Notes: generated by a model not told the origin, from the letters alone. 64,000 bases of DNA from Helicostylum pulchrum (GCA_025677825.1 JAIXMO010000041.1:186001-250000); one strand, 5' to 3'; shown: positions 12,169 to 24,047, counted from the first letter of the stretch. A program made the numbers and translations.

Positions 12169-12987
12169 ATGTTGGACTTACAAAAGAACCGCTCCACATT
12201 AATTTATGGAGCCGCAGCAGTCTCTTTGGCTATATTAGGAACAAGTATTACCTATTATATTCTTGAGGATGATAAAAGAGCAAAGCGTAGAAAGGAAGCA
12301 CGCAAAATTGAGCGAGCCACTTTACGTATCTTGCAACAAATAAAAGAACAGCAAGAAAAGATTGAAACCAGTATGAAGGACGCAGAAGATACAGTTGAAG
12401 ATCAAACGTGTACTGATAAAGATTTTAAAAAGAAGGAATACACTTTAGCACACGCCAACGAACTCTTACTTCAACTGATGGAAAAATTAGATGCTATTCG
12501 ACCTTTGACTGTTGTTTTGGGTGGCGACGTTGAAAAGGAACCTACTGAATTTGAAAATCAATTAGTGTCAAATATTAAGTCCAAGAAACGTAATATTATT
12601 GAAGCTATCGAGGGGTTGTTTCGTAGGTTAGATGCAGCTAATGTAAAAGCTAAAAAGGAAGCAAGTCGCAGAGAACAACAAGCCAAAGAAAACGCTAGAA
12701 TTGAGCAAGAAAAGAGAAAGGTAGAGCAGGAAGAAGCTGAACGTAAATTAAAGTTGGAACAAGAGCAAGAAAAGATTCGCTTAGAACAAGAACAAAAGGC
12801 AAACGAAGAAGCTGAAAGAGTTGCAAAGGAAGAAGCTGAACGTAGATTAAAAGAAGAAGAATTAGCTAGACTTGCTTTAGAAGCTGAAGCTTTTAAAAAG
12901 TTAAGTGAACAACAACACGATGATGTGACTGTTCAAGAAGAAGCTGTTTTAGCTGCATTGAAAGAAGTTGAGCAGCATGAAAAATAA
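12169..12987 (+). CDS. Membrane-anchored BAG-domain protein, Snl1-like
   Basis: Single-exon ORF of 272 aa. A short N-terminus is followed by one transmembrane segment (about residues 12-33, LIYGAAAVSLAILGTSITYY). The region at about 85-158 resembles a BAG domain, three helices ending in KRNIIEAIEGLFRRLDAAN. BAG domains bind the Hsp70 ATPase domain and drive nucleotide exchange; yeast Snl1 has the same TM-then-BAG layout in the ER/nuclear envelope membrane. Unlike Snl1 (about 160 aa), this protein carries a long charged Glu/Lys/Gln coiled coil (about 160-240). The ATG follows a T-rich leader. The BAG call rests on pattern recognition only. Confidence 0.6.
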   Translation: MLDLQKNRSTLIYGAAAVSLAILGTSITYYILEDDKRAKRRKEARKIERATLRILQQIKEQQEKIETSMKDAEDTVEDQTCTDKDFKKKEYTLAHANELLLQLMEKLDAIRPLTVVLGGDVEKEPTEFENQLVSNIKSKKRNIIEAIEGLFRRLDAANVKAKKEASRREQQAKENARIEQEKRKVEQEEAERKLKLEQEQEKIRLEQEQKANEEAERVAKEEAERRLKEEELARLALEAEAFKKLSEQQHDDVTVQEEAVLAALKEVEQHEK

Positions 12988-13129
12988 ATAAATAAATAAA
13001 TAAAATCGGGTCGCCCAAAAAGCTGATTGATCCGAGTATATAATTTTGTGCGCCTTTTTTTTTCTTTTTCTCCCTTTTTCTTTTTTATTTTTCTCTCACC
13101 CTATCTCCTTTTTTGTTTGTTTGCTTAAA

Positions 13130-15005
13130 ATGACTTTGGTGAGTGAATGGACAGTGATAATGATAATGATAACATAATACTAATACAATGATAAAATAAT
13201 ACTTAGCCAGAAAAATGGAAAGAAGATGAAGACGAAGTAGGTGTGATACTAATAAATCAACGTGACTATTCACTAAATAAAAAATCACAAATAGGCAATA
13301 GATATATCAAAAGATATAGAAGAAGAACCAGATTGGAAAGTAGTTGGCAGTCCTTCTCGTCGAGAAAGTTCATCTTTTCGTGTATTAGACTCACCACCCA
13401 ATTCAAATCAATCTGCATTCAGTGTACCATTACAACAACAAGAATATAGACGTAGTTCTATATCATCCGATAAAGGTTGGGGTTCATTTGGTGGATTTCA
13501 ATGGGAAGGACCATCTATATTTGATGAAGAATTAAATACAGTACCCAAAAATACACTATTACCTCCTAATACACCAGATTCATTATATGATCCTACTACA
13601 AGCTCTATATTATCAGTACCTATGCTATCCAATATATCTCTTGAACCCTCTTCTTACAAACCACAACGTAGTCTTTCTTTTTCAATGGGACAAGAGCCAA
13701 ATTTTTTTGGGTATGATAATAATAGTGAAATGTATGCTAGAAGTGCTTTAGCGCCTACTATGGAAGAAGATGAAGAACATGATTCTTTTGACGATGCTTA
13801 CCTTCGTACTCGATCACAATCTTCTAACGCTGTATTTGGTATTAATAATAATAATAATTCAGCTTCTTACTGGAATACAAATCATAGACCTACTATGCCC
13901 AATAGACGCTCCTCGCTTGGTTTTGTATCCTTTTTATCTTTAACTGAAAAAGAAACGACTACTACAACTACAACTGTTACTTCAAATACTCAACATCGTC
14001 GTATGTCTCAACCAGAATATAATTTTAATGATATTATTCCCAATGGACCACCCAAGTAAGTTACACACAAAAAAAGTCTTATGATAAAAAGAAGTTCATG
14101 CAGGAGTAACCTTATTTTTTTTATTTTGTAATAGTAGTAGTAGCAGTTCATTTTTAATGCGTCATCATCAATTATCGGATAAAATCAATCCAAGTAAATC
14201 AGTTTCTTCATCTATTATTAAACAACCTACTATTGTATCAGAAAATATGACAGGATCACTTAGTACACCACAACAACAACAGGTTGGTACAGCAGTAGGA
14301 AAAGGAATGCTACTTTTACGATTACCAGCTCGTATTCCACTTTATATGGTAGAATTTAAATCAGGTCGTACGGATTTTTATTATGTATCAGACCCATCAG
14401 TTAAAGTAAGCATAGAGGATTTAGTGATTGTAGAAGCGGATCGTGGGGAAGACCTAGGTAAAGTGGCTACAGATATACTTAGCGTGGATCAAGTTGTCTT
14501 GTTACAGAACAAGACCAAAGTTATCTCCAATAACGACGACTTGGAAAAATCAACCAATGACTCGCATGTAAAAAGAATTTATAGACAAGCTTTACCAGAT
14601 GAAATCAATATGTTGAATTTAAAAGACCAGGATGAGCAAAAGGCCTTATCTGTTTGCTTACAAAAGATTAATAACAGAAAGTTGCCAATGGAAGTTGTAG
14701 ACGCTGAATTTCAATGGTAAATAAAATTGCATAAATAATGTAACCATCAACAAATTAACTCTTTTTTTTTTTTTTTTTTTTTTCTTTTCATATATAGGGA
14801 TAGACGTAAATTAACTTTTTATTTTATTGCTGAAAGAAGAATTGACTTTAGAGAACTTGTACGTGAACTCTTTAAAATATACAAGACTCGTATTTGGATG
14901 TAAGTCTTTTTTTGTTTATATATATTTCTTGCATGTGATAATTTATTCATATTACACAAAAATAATAGGTGTGCTGTTAATCCCAACCTGCCACCAAAAA
15001 ACTAG
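13130..15005 (+). CDS. PSP1 C-terminal domain protein
   Basis: Six-exon gene: 13130-13138, 13207-13236, 13295-14055, 14135-14716, 14798-14899, 14969-15005; total 506 aa, all junctions GT-AG and in frame. The first coding exon is only three codons (M-T-L). The N-terminal 300 residues are low-complexity (Ser/Asn/Thr-rich). The C-terminal part has the PSP1 domain: [30 protein letters not shown], then [20 protein letters not shown] and a tail ending in NLPPKN. In yeast, PSP1 is a high-copy suppressor of DNA polymerase alpha and CDC mutants, with links to mRNA bodies; the bacterial relative is YaaT. The molecular role is unknown. A (ACTCAC)-type repeat follows the stop. Confidence 0.85.
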
Positions 15006-15059
15006 TCTTTATTTACATTTACACGAACATGCATTTTTACATACACAACACAAACATTC

Positions 15060-15118
15060 TATAAACGATACACATACACTCTCACACTCACACACTCACA
15101 CACTCACCTACACTCACT
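15060..15118 (+). repeat. CA/CT-rich microsatellite
   Basis: Degenerate tandem ACTCAC/CACA units about 55 nt past the PSP1-gene stop. It lies between convergent genes and probably falls in 3' untranslated sequence. Confidence 0.6.
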
Positions 15119-15182
15119 AAATACGAAAGAGGGGTATGATCATTATATTTACAATTGAGCAAAGAAAAAAAAAAAAAAAAAA

Positions 15183-16772
15183 CTATACATCAATTCCAGT
15201 ACCGAGTTTCCAAATTCTAGTGGTAAAATCTTCGGAACAACTAGCAAACTACAATAATAAAATGTAATTTTGCTGCTTTAGTAATCAATTAAAAAATAAA
15301 ACACAACTTACTTGATTAATATTTCTTTTATTCCATGTTACGCCAGTGACTTTTTTTGAATGACCTTGATACTGATGTGCTTTATCAAACGGACCATCTA
15401 CTTCCCAAGCGAAAACGTTCTTATCGAGTGAGCCAGATAATAAAAACTGATCATCAGGGGATAAAGATATCTTGATATCATAACTCCCTACTTTATAATC
15501 CGGATCTATAAATCTTCGTGCCGGTTTTGATAAGTCTGATAAGTAGTTCATGTAGATACTGTTGTCCAAGCATGAACTAAATAATCGGGTACCAGAGTGA
15601 TCAATCTTCATGTCTGTAATACCGTACTTTCTACCTTGTTCGTTTTCAAATACTGCTGTTTCAATTGCTTTGGGTGTTCTTCCCACTCTAACGTCCCATA
15701 ATTTAACTGTTCCGTCTACACTGCCAGAAGATATCACCTTGTCTTCATCATTGTTTAAAAACATGGCACATGTTACTGAGCGAATAATCTGTGTGTGTGT
15801 GTATACTGCGGTTAATAGGTAAGTAGTAAAAACATGTGTTGTAAAACTTACCAATGATTGAAATCCGGATTTCTTTGAGGTTTTATTCGTGGTTTTGACA
15901 TCACTGTGAGCATCAATTACTGTCTTGATAGCAGAGTATACCGGAACCGTTGTAACATCAGCTAAGGAAACAATATTAGTAACCCTACTATACATATACA
16001 CATGTATAAATTTTACGTACTGTCATCGTCAGATACTTTTTGGTTAAATCGTGTATCCCAAATCTTGTATGATCCATCTTTTGACCCAGTGATAATCAAA
16101 TCTATTATTTCATATAAGTATAAACCACCTAAAAAAAAAGTATACAGTTACTTACGTTCGTTTGTAGGATGCCAGTTTACAGACCGAACACAATCATTGT
16201 GCCCAGCAAATTCAGCTAAACTGGTTCTCATTTCAGCGTCCCATAATCGAATTACCTTATCAATAGAAGCAGTAGCTAACATGGTATCATCCTTACTCCA
16301 CTTGACGTCTGTCATAGCATGTCGGTGACAATAGAAGGAATTATGATACTCCAAGTTACTAACATGGTTATCCTTATCTGTTCTTAAAATCGAAAGTCGT
16401 CCGTCTTCATCAGCAACAGCTAGTAATTGTCCATCAAATGCTTGGTGAGAGTAATCACAATAGAACGGAGTACATAACTCATGATCGGGGAAAATAAATT
16501 GAAAGATGTTATTACTAGGGCATTGAAATAAAGGTAAAACGAATCTAGCAGACACTTTTATATATATATATATAAATGAGTTATGAGGGGGGGAGGTCAT
16601 ACTTGAGCTTATCGAATTATATGTTTTTTTTACCGTTAAATGTTCTACCAAAGCGTCTGGTAGAAGTGGAACGTTGTTTCAAAGCTCGATGGATACTTAT
16701 TTGGTTAGGATCTTGTTGCTTCCTTTTATCGTCTTCAGAACTTTCTCTACTACGTTTGGAAGGTCGCAACAT
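15183..16772 (-). CDS. CDT2: Cdt2/DTL-type WD40 substrate receptor
   Basis: WD40 protein matching Cdt2 (DTL), the substrate receptor of the CRL4 ubiquitin ligase that recognises PCNA-bound substrates (Cdt1, Spd1-type CDK/RNR inhibitors) in S phase. Six exons: 16634-16772, 16156-16554, 16021-16101, 15852-15961, 15312-15788, 15183-15248; 423 aa. Characteristic blocks: FYCDYSHQAFDGQLLAVADE, IRLWDAEMRTSLAEFAGHND, KIWDTRFN, KLWDVRVGRTPKA, and SLSPDDQFLLSGSLDKNVFAWEV, which is nearly diagnostic of Cdt2. WDxR motifs needed for DDB1 docking are present (WDTR, WDVR). An Arg/Lys/Ser-rich N-terminus of about 45 residues precedes the propeller. No long C-terminal tail exists, unlike animal DTL. Confidence 0.88.
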
Positions 16773-17884
16773 ATTTTAATTTAAAAAGGGAAAAGAAAAA
16801 AAAAAGAAAAAAAATTCAAACGCGTTTTTGTTTTACTGTGGAAAAAAAAAAAAAAAAGTCGCGCTCGCGCGCTTCTTAATTCGGGTTGTTCCTGTCACTT
16901 TATTGTTTTCTGTGGAAAAAATGAAACCCTTTTTTTCTCAGCTCAATCAGGACAGAATCTTTTTTTTTTTTGCCGGAGGAGCTTCTATATTACTGACAAA
17001 TAGAATGCATTCGATTTTGCTACAGCAGAAAAAACGTTTTCTATTGAGCACGATGTGCTAGTTAGGCTTGGGCTGGTTTCCTCAAATTGGTATAACGCCA
17101 CTAAAAAAAAGTATGTAAGGCTCAAATATATTCTGTTTTATTGAAATGTTATTAAATTAATTAAATAAAGAACGGGTATGTTCAAGGAGTTTCAATGGGA
17201 TCGACATTTTTTTTTTTTTTTTTTTAAGAATAACGATTTGATCGAGGTTTCATAGGACATTTTGATAATAAATCAAAAAACTAGAAATGAATTAAGGCAA
17301 TTTTTACCTATGTAGGGGAGCTACCCAATCACTGTACAATAAATAGCAGTAAAAAAAATGAGCTAAAAAGTTTTTTCTTGCTTTTTACCAATCGCAAAAG
17401 AAAATTCCCAAATGGAGTAAATTTCATATCCATTTGCAGCTGGCGCAAATAGAGCTTGAACAGTTGGTTTCAAAATTACACGTTTTATTGGTTCACTACT
17501 ATTTTATAAATTAAATATAAAAAGGGCAGTGAATAAATCAACAAAAATTATTTTCCCCAAACTTACAATTAATATGTGCAATAATACCAAAGCTAAAGTG
17601 TCAAATCAACAAGAAACAATAGTATTATTAAAGAAGAAGCTTATTATAAACTCTCGGTGCGAAACTGGGTTTTCTTTCTGTCCATCGTGTGGCGTTGACG
17701 TCTCTATTTTTTCTCATGAAAGCCATTGTCCATTATCTTGATCATTATACAAGCACTACTTACAAACAAACTCATCTTCTTATTTTTTTGTATCATATAT
17801 CCCCACCACTGCCATCTCATCATTGTAATATTAGAAATACATGTATAATTTACTACAATAAACTTTTTATTATCATTTATTAAT
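16773..17884. other. Intergenic region upstream of CDT2
   Basis: No gene supported. It contains long T/A homopolymers (T18 near 17208-17225). Short open frames here are not conserved-looking. Confidence 0.45.
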
Positions 17885-19134
17885 TTAATTTGAAGAAGAA
17901 GGATATACAGATTGTTGTTGTTGTTGATTGATAACAATAGGAGTAGGATCTAATTTTCTCTTTTCTACTAATTCAGTAGTTACTTGAATCATTGTATCAA
18001 CAACATGTTGTGTAATTTGATAATGTAATACGATTCTAGCTTGTGTTCCTGGACTAGGACCTATTAAAATATTCTTTTGCTTTAATGCTTGGTACAAGTC
18101 ATCTACAGTAATTCCAGTACGTGCAGTATCTACATATACCATATTGGTTTCACAGGGTGTAGTTATTTGCATACCCAGACTTTCAAAACCTGTAGCTAAT
18201 TGCTTTGCCAACGCATGTGTTTGAGACATGGTAGGTACAATAGTTTCAATACAGTGATGAGCAGCAGCAGCTAAAAGACCAGCTTGTCTCCAACCACCAC
18301 CCATTAATTTTCGAAGCTGACGAGCGCGCTGCATGTTCTCCTTGGATCCTGCCAACATGGATCCAATAGGTGCTCCAACACCCTTTGATAAACAAACTGA
18401 AATGGTATCAAACTGTGAGCCATATTCATGTAATGGAATACCAGAAGCTTCACTTGCGTTCCATAATCTTGCACCGTCTAAATGTAACGCCAGTCCTTTT
18501 TCCTTGGTGAATTGACGAATACGTTTGATTTCTTCTAATGGCATAATAGTACCATTTAATGTGTTTTCTAATGAAACAACTTTGGTTACAGGAGAGCATA
18601 GAGTATCGGTAATTAAATTAGATGCAACGTCTTGTACAGTAAGATGGTGACCATTTTTGGGTATAACCGGAGATACACTTGCTTGTGAATGGTATGCAAT
18701 ACCTCCACATTCATAATTAAATACGTGTGAGCGTGAGTCGCATAAAACTGAGTGAGGTGGTTGAGTTAATAAAACACGAAGACCTAGTTGGTTTGTCATG
18801 CATCCACTGACACAAAATAATGCGGCTTCTTGACCCAATAGTTTAGCAACATACGATTCAAGTTCATTAATAGTTGTATCTTCCTGCATAAAAAAAAAAA
18901 AAAAAAAAAAACTTTAATTTGAAGTATAAAAAAAAGGAGTATAAACCTTACTGCAAATACATCATCCCCACGACTGGCTGATTTCATTAAATCAAACATA
19001 GCATCTGTTGGTTCTGTGGCTGTATCACTTTGTAAATCATACACTTTTTGCTGTTGGTGAGGCATGGTTTGAAATAATTGACCACGCGAAAGAAGAGGTA
19101 ATAAAGGCGAAAATCTTTTACTAAGTGCAAGCAT
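17885..19134 (-). CDS. GLY1: Low-specificity L-threonine aldolase
   Basis: PLP-dependent enzyme splitting L-threonine (and allo-threonine) to glycine and acetaldehyde, a glycine source in fungi. Two exons, 18952-19134 and 17885-18883, one GT-AG intron in phase 0; 393 aa. Visible family motifs: DLQSDTATEPTDAM, GDDVF, the HLDGARLW stretch with the PLP-ring Asp near residue 197, and SVCLSKGVGAPIGS with the Schiff-base Lys near 228. The first 23 residues (MLALSKRFSPLLPLLSRGQL...) are basic and hydrophobic and could be a mitochondrial presequence; a second in-frame ATG (MPHQQQ) gives a cytosolic form. A Gln-rich tail ends the protein. Confidence 0.93.
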
Positions 19135-20050
19135 TATTTATACAGTGAGGAAGAGTGAGAGTTTTTTTTATTTGTTTTTTTTTTAGATTATCCCCAGCAT
19201 CACTTTTTTTTTAAAAGTCACTTTTTTTTCCGTTTCCCACGGACTTGTAGAGATGATCTTTTTTGTGGGAAAAAAATTAAAAAAACGTCAAAATCATTAA
19301 TATCTAACTTAAAAAAATAAGCTCTACGCGTTGGTCTTGATCATGTCAACCTTGTGTAGTCTATTGAAAGAGAAGGTTTAGCTTCAATTAGCAAAGTTTG
19401 TTTTTCGTCGCGTATAAATAAAGAGGAGGTATTGTCAGAAACCTTAATCCGTGGGTTTCTTTTGTTTACTGATGACCCACATGTTACGGTAAACTGTTTT
19501 TTTATCGCTTCGTATTTCCGTATACCCAGAGAACTTTATAAAGTGCATATCTATGAAACACAAAAAAACAAATACTCGCTTTTTTTCCCAAGCTTTTAAA
19601 GTTTAGACCACATTGATTTTTTCAAAAAGATTCCCGTTGCGGGAGAAATAAAAAAAGGGTTTGCATGAAGCTGATATTAAATTATTGATCTTATTACTAT
19701 TGTTCTCTTGGAGAACAATAGTTAACACCAACGCCTGGAAAAAAAGAAATTATAGACCTATCATATCAGAAAACTTCGTACGTTTTGACGTGATTACTGA
19801 TAATGCAAGTATACTACCATAATCTGTTGAAGCTTCTCTACTAATTTCTCTTTCATGACATATAGGATAACAATTGTGATATAACTTCTTTGACCTCAGC
19901 ATTCTATTCTTCTGATTTGACGCGTAGCTACCCCAGTTGGGAACTAAACCTTGCTGTCTCGTCTGTTTCTGCCTTTTTAAGAAGTCTGTTGTTCTCTGCT
20001 CATGGCCAAGTCCAAATTGATTCTGACATCGTTTTCAACTATCAGCAGCC
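19135..20050. other. Intergenic upstream of threonine aldolase
   Basis: Promoter side of the aldolase gene, rich in T/A tracts. The only structured element seen is the perfect hairpin at 19696-19722. Confidence 0.4.
19696..19722. repeat. Perfect 12-bp inverted repeat (hairpin)
   Basis: ACTATTGTTCTC and GAGAACAATAGT are exact reverse complements separated by TTG, forming a 12-bp stem. It lies about 560 bp upstream of the aldolase start. No function assigned; could be a protein-binding palindrome or element remnant. Confidence 0.6.
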
Positions 20051-21120
20051 ATGTCGAAGACACCAAAGCCGAAATGTAAATATTGTAATAAGGCCATTCA
20101 TTCGATAAGGAATAAAGTCGGGCTCCGCCAAGAATGCAAAAAAAAACCAGCAGAAAAACTTTAGGCTTTCAGCTTCGAAGAAGGTTCGGAGCTAGCCTGA
20201 CGCTCACAAAGCCAAACTATCAACCAAAGAAAAAGATCGCTTTATTTTGTACAATCTGTGGACTGTCAGCCATTAAGTTTAGGGTTATTCGGTAGTGATA
20301 AACGTACAAAGCTTTCGACAACATTTGCTTTGATGGCAAACGAATCTCCTCTTGGACTTCTTACTTCTCGGATTAATTTTTAAAATAATATCGCCTCTGG
20401 TTTCTTTAATGGAAGAATACCTTTCTCTTCGAATGACCTAATTGAACTGGCATCAGAAGATAATGATTGCATCACTGCTAAGGTAGAGATGACTGTACGA
20501 GCCTCTGATATGCCCAAGCTATTGCAAGAAAAGGATATTGGTCCAGTGGTGTGTCCAGCTAGCTTGTATGATACACATGCTGATTTGTTTGAATGAGAGA
20601 GATTGGAATTGTACGTCAGAGAGACAGCGTTGAGGGAAGTGTCGAGGTAAGGTTTAAAGAGAGTGACAAAGCTCAGAGAGGAAAGTATTGAGATTTACCG
20701 AATAAAGATAGACATGGTATTGGATCAACATCTGGTACCAAACTTGGTTCTCATGTACTACGAATATTTTCTAAAGCAATATTAGTCAACAAAGGTACCA
20801 TTCAACTCAAGGTCTTTAGTAATATTTTATTAGAGCATGATAATATAATGAAACAAGAATGTGATGTTAAAGAGTGGTCCCCAATCATCAAAGTAATGGA
20901 TGAAATAAATGCAAATCTTACTCCTGGTGAATTGAGTGTAACTTTCTTGCGCAATAGTAATAGTGGATCAGTCAATAAATTAAGCAGTTTGATTTCTGCA
21001 GCAAATAATATGATCGCAAAAAATGTTAAGAATAATTTATTACACTTATACCAATATGTAACACCTTCCTACCAGCATATCATCATACTCATATCATCAA
21101 ATAAATATTATATCAGTTAA
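20051..21120 (+). pseudogene. Decayed coding region, unknown family
   Basis: Coding-like plus-strand stretches appear in sequence: a 37-codon frame from 20051 with a C-x2-C motif (CKYCNKAIHSIRNK), a frame at about 20430-20595 (LIELASEDNDCITAKVEMTV) ended by a TGA, then an open frame from about 20700 to the TAA at 21118-21120 (GIGSTSGTKLGSHVLRIFSK... to the C-terminus). Frames are not continuous and no consistent splice chain was found. Amino-acid composition looks like real protein, so this is probably a degraded gene or mobile-element remnant. No family recognised. Confidence 0.35.
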
Positions 21121-21239
21121 TAAAAAAAAAATAACACGATTATTTTATTCCCTTATTTTACCCCATTAGTAAAATAGCATCAATTAACCCTTTTTCATTT
21201 CTGCACCTTCATAAAACATCAATCGCCCAAATAATCGTT

Positions 21240-21560
21240 CACTGTCTTAAAAGGCACTGATTTCGCACGATAATGACCAGTCTTGAATAAAACAAGTGCT
21301 TGGATAATTATTCGCAAAGTAGTGACTAAACTTGAATGAAATAAATGCCTGAGCACCGATTTTACACAATCATAACTACACTTGACAGAAATCAGTACCC
21401 AAGTATTGATTTCAAAAAAAAAAGAAAGAAAAAAAAGTACATGATTGCGAATACCCGAGCTTGAGCGAAATCAGTACGCTGGTACTGATTTTACAGCCAT
21501 GGCCAAGCTTGAGAAAAATCAGTACCCAAGTACCGATTTTATACAGTCATAGCTAGGTTT
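21240..21560. repeat. Degenerate ~48-bp tandem repeat with internal palindromes
   Basis: A unit built of a palindrome (AAATCAGTAC, 4-nt spacer, GTACTGATTT) plus a spacer resembling TACACAGTCATAGCTAAGCTTGA recurs about five times. Palindrome starts are near 21340, 21389, 21468 and 21515, with a weaker unit near 21290. Steps are 49, 79 and 47 bp; the long step contains an A-rich insertion of about 30 bp, so the true period is about 48. The copy at 21468-21491 is a perfect inverted repeat; the others carry a few changes. Non-coding; role unknown. Confidence 0.75.
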
Positions 21561-22739
21561 GAAAAAAAGACATGTCCACTCTTGTGCCACTTTCAGCTTT
21601 GTCTACATAAACTCTATCTACACACAAGTCTTCGTCTCTTGAGTCCCTTTTCATTGTTTAAATGCAAAAATTTGCGCACACTATCGCTTTTTAGAGTACG
21701 ACAACTGATTTCGAATTCATCATCCCCCGCCAAGGCTTCACAATGTTTTAGAAGCTGAAAAGCAAATATATCTTTAAAAGCACTACGACCTATTTTTTCA
21801 CCACCATCTGATTCTCAAAAGATAGTTCAAAAATCAAGATTTCTTTTTTAAAAAAAATTGGTTCATATGGGTGTATAGGATATTTTATTCCAAAAATAGG
21901 TAAACTGCAGTAAAATAGAATTTCTACATATTAGAACTGAGGGGGGAGGGGGAGGGCAGAGAAAAATTATGCAAAAAACTTTTTTATTAAAACATGGATT
22001 CGATTAAATAGTTATATTAGTGCGTACATATGACGAACAAGTAGATAGTATATACTAAGGATACGAATAGAGTACACCAATAGATATTAACCACCAGAGC
22101 GAAAAAGCCCTTTTTTTTTTTTTTTTTTGCAGAAAAAAAAAAAAGTATATTAATTCCGCGCCTATTTAAAAAAATGAATATGCTTACTGAGAAAGCACAT
22201 ACAGGACTCTTAAAATCCGCCATCAGTTTCTTGCATACTTAAGCGCAACATTTAATAAGTACAAGACTCGGACATAAATTAAACATGTCCGTATATATAC
22301 TACGTAAAATCAAACTGTAAATATATGAATCGTAAATTATTATATGAATTTAGCTTAGTATGTAGTGCACAGACTTTTTTTACGTAATCGTCGCGTATTT
22401 ACATACAATACACTTTTTAGATAAGTTTATGCTAAAATATTAATGTTTCCAATAAAATAAAACCAAGGAGGTTTTTTTTTCGAGCAACTGACAGTGTGTA
22501 CATGTTGCTTTAGTTGCATTAATATACCCCTCTTTTTTTTTTAAAAAAAAAAGCTAAAGATAAATCTATGACCATAAATGTATATCGATTATGGCTGGCT
22601 AGTTTAGCTACTAAAAGGAAACAGATCCGAAATTCCTCGGATAACTTTTTTCCCCCTTTTGTTGGATATGAATTGAAATTAAAACTGTATTATCATTATT
22701 TATTACTTTATATAAAATATACATACACACACACCCCAA
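21561..22739. other. Intergenic, AT-rich
   Basis: No gene supported. It has a perfect T10A10 palindromic tract at 22533-22552 and a G-rich tract near 21942-21958. Confidence 0.45.
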
Positions 22740-24047
22740 CTAATACGTAAGCTGTTGATTTGAATATGTTTCATAATAAACAGGCTGAAAAACATGTACA
22801 GTGTCTAAAAATTCTTGAAAGCAATTGGCTTCGACCAATTCATCCAAAGAACCATCTCTTGATACAAACCTTGTACAAAAATGTAAGTGAGTTATTTTGC
22901 TTAACCGCTTGATAAAGTCTGTAACAGTATCTATCGAATTTAATTTTATCCAGTCATCAAAATGAGAATCAAATAAAGTGATGGATAACGTATGCAATTG
23001 TTTCACATCTGTATGATGTGTCAGATACTGGATATAACCACTGGAGAGTTTAGGTAAAGTTAAATCCAATATCTTTAGATGCGAGTGTAATACTACAACA
23101 GTTGTACTATTCGCTGGTATATCAATCATAGTATCTAGCATGCTTTTAAATGATCGACGAACGAGGTGATCTGAAACATCAAAATTACTATCAAAATCCA
23201 AAACCGTCAAGTGAGGACAGACAGCAAGTATATCAAACAAGGTCAAATCCTGTCTTTCAAAATTCCTAAGGGTTATATTGGTAAGGCGCTTAAAATGAGG
23301 CAAGAAGTAAAGTGGATCACCGAACAGATGATTGACGTAATAGGTTGCGTAGTAGACTTCTAAATGAGTTATCGTATGTCGGAACTGATAACAAACCGTA
23401 AAATGAAGCTCATGGTATGCAGCATGAATAGAAATATCTTCAATATGCTGTAGATACTTGTTACCTTGACTAGCCAAGATGGTCATATAGAATTCATAGT
23501 ATGCACTAGTAAATAGATCGATTTTCTTTAGGTTTGGCATGTACGATAATAGTTTTAAAAACGATTTGGAATTAAATACGGGTATTAGAGCAAAACTTTC
23601 TTCATCCATGTCACTCGCTATAGTATTGTTGTTGTCGTCGTCATCTTGTTGTTGGACAGTTTGTAAAAAGTATTCTTCTTCCTCTTCTTCTTCTCCTTCT
23701 TCTTCTCCTTCTTCTTCTCCTTCTTCTTCTCCTTCTTCTATATCTTCGGGTTCGCTATTGTAATGTAAAAAATTTGCGTCTACAGTGCTATGAAACTCTG
23801 GACTAATTAAGGATTTCACAAGTGAACCGTATGCAAACTGTTGATCCTGATTGTTATCATCCAGGAGTAATTTTGAGTTTAAAAACTCTATGTTTGTGCC
23901 ACTAAGGTAAATTGTATTGTAATAAGCAGGAATTGCAAGTGTTGACCAATATTTGCTAACTAGCATACATTCAAAGACACTTTCTTTTGGTAACAGTTCT
24001 AGTACTTTGTAATGAATTTCAACTGGGATTTTCTGGAATGTAAACAT
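22740..24047 (-). CDS. F-box protein
   Basis: Single-exon 435-aa protein. The N-terminus (residues 1-48, starting MFTFQKIPVEIHYKVLELLP and continuing KESVFECMLVSKYWSTLAIPAYY) is an F-box, the Skp1-binding module of SCF ubiquitin ligases. The rest looks like irregular leucine-rich repeats (repeated LxxLxxL and HLTVLDFDSN-type segments), the presumed substrate-binding part. A long acidic tract of GEEE repeats encoded by (TTCTTCTCC)n-like DNA lies near residues 109-125. The frame is open further upstream, but those codons come from a poly-T leader and read as Phe/Ser-rich nonsense, so the Met directly before the F-box was chosen. Many such lineage-specific F-box genes exist in Mucoromycota; the target is unknown. 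Confidence 0.78.
   Translation of the reverse strand: MFTFQKIPVEIHYKVLELLPKESVFECMLVSKYWSTLAIPAYYNTIYLSGTNIEFLNSKLLLDDNNQDQQFAYGSLVKSLISPEFHSTVDANFLHYNSEPEDIEEGEEEGEEEGEEEGEEEEEEEYFLQTVQQQDDDDNNNTIASDMDEESFALIPVFNSKSFLKLLSYMPNLKKIDLFTSAYYEFYMTILASQGNKYLQHIEDISIHAAYHELHFTVCYQFRHTITHLEVYYATYYVNHLFGDPLYFLPHFKRLTNITLRNFERQDLTLFDILAVCPHLTVLDFDSNFDVSDHLVRRSFKSMLDTMIDIPANSTTVVVLHSHLKILDLTLPKLSSGYIQYLTHHTDVKQLHTLSITLFDSHFDDWIKLNSIDTVTDFIKRLSKITHLHFCTRFVSRDGSLDELVEANCFQEFLDTVHVFQPVYYETYSNQQLTY

Noticed and set aside
16828..17061. 77-codon plus-strand ORF upstream of CDT2
   Set aside because: Lys/Phe-rich translation of homopolymer tracts; no motif and no splice partner.
21240..21560. CRISPR-like array
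   Set aside because: Period and palindromes are suggestive, but units are degenerate throughout with no distinct spacers, and the genome is eukaryotic.
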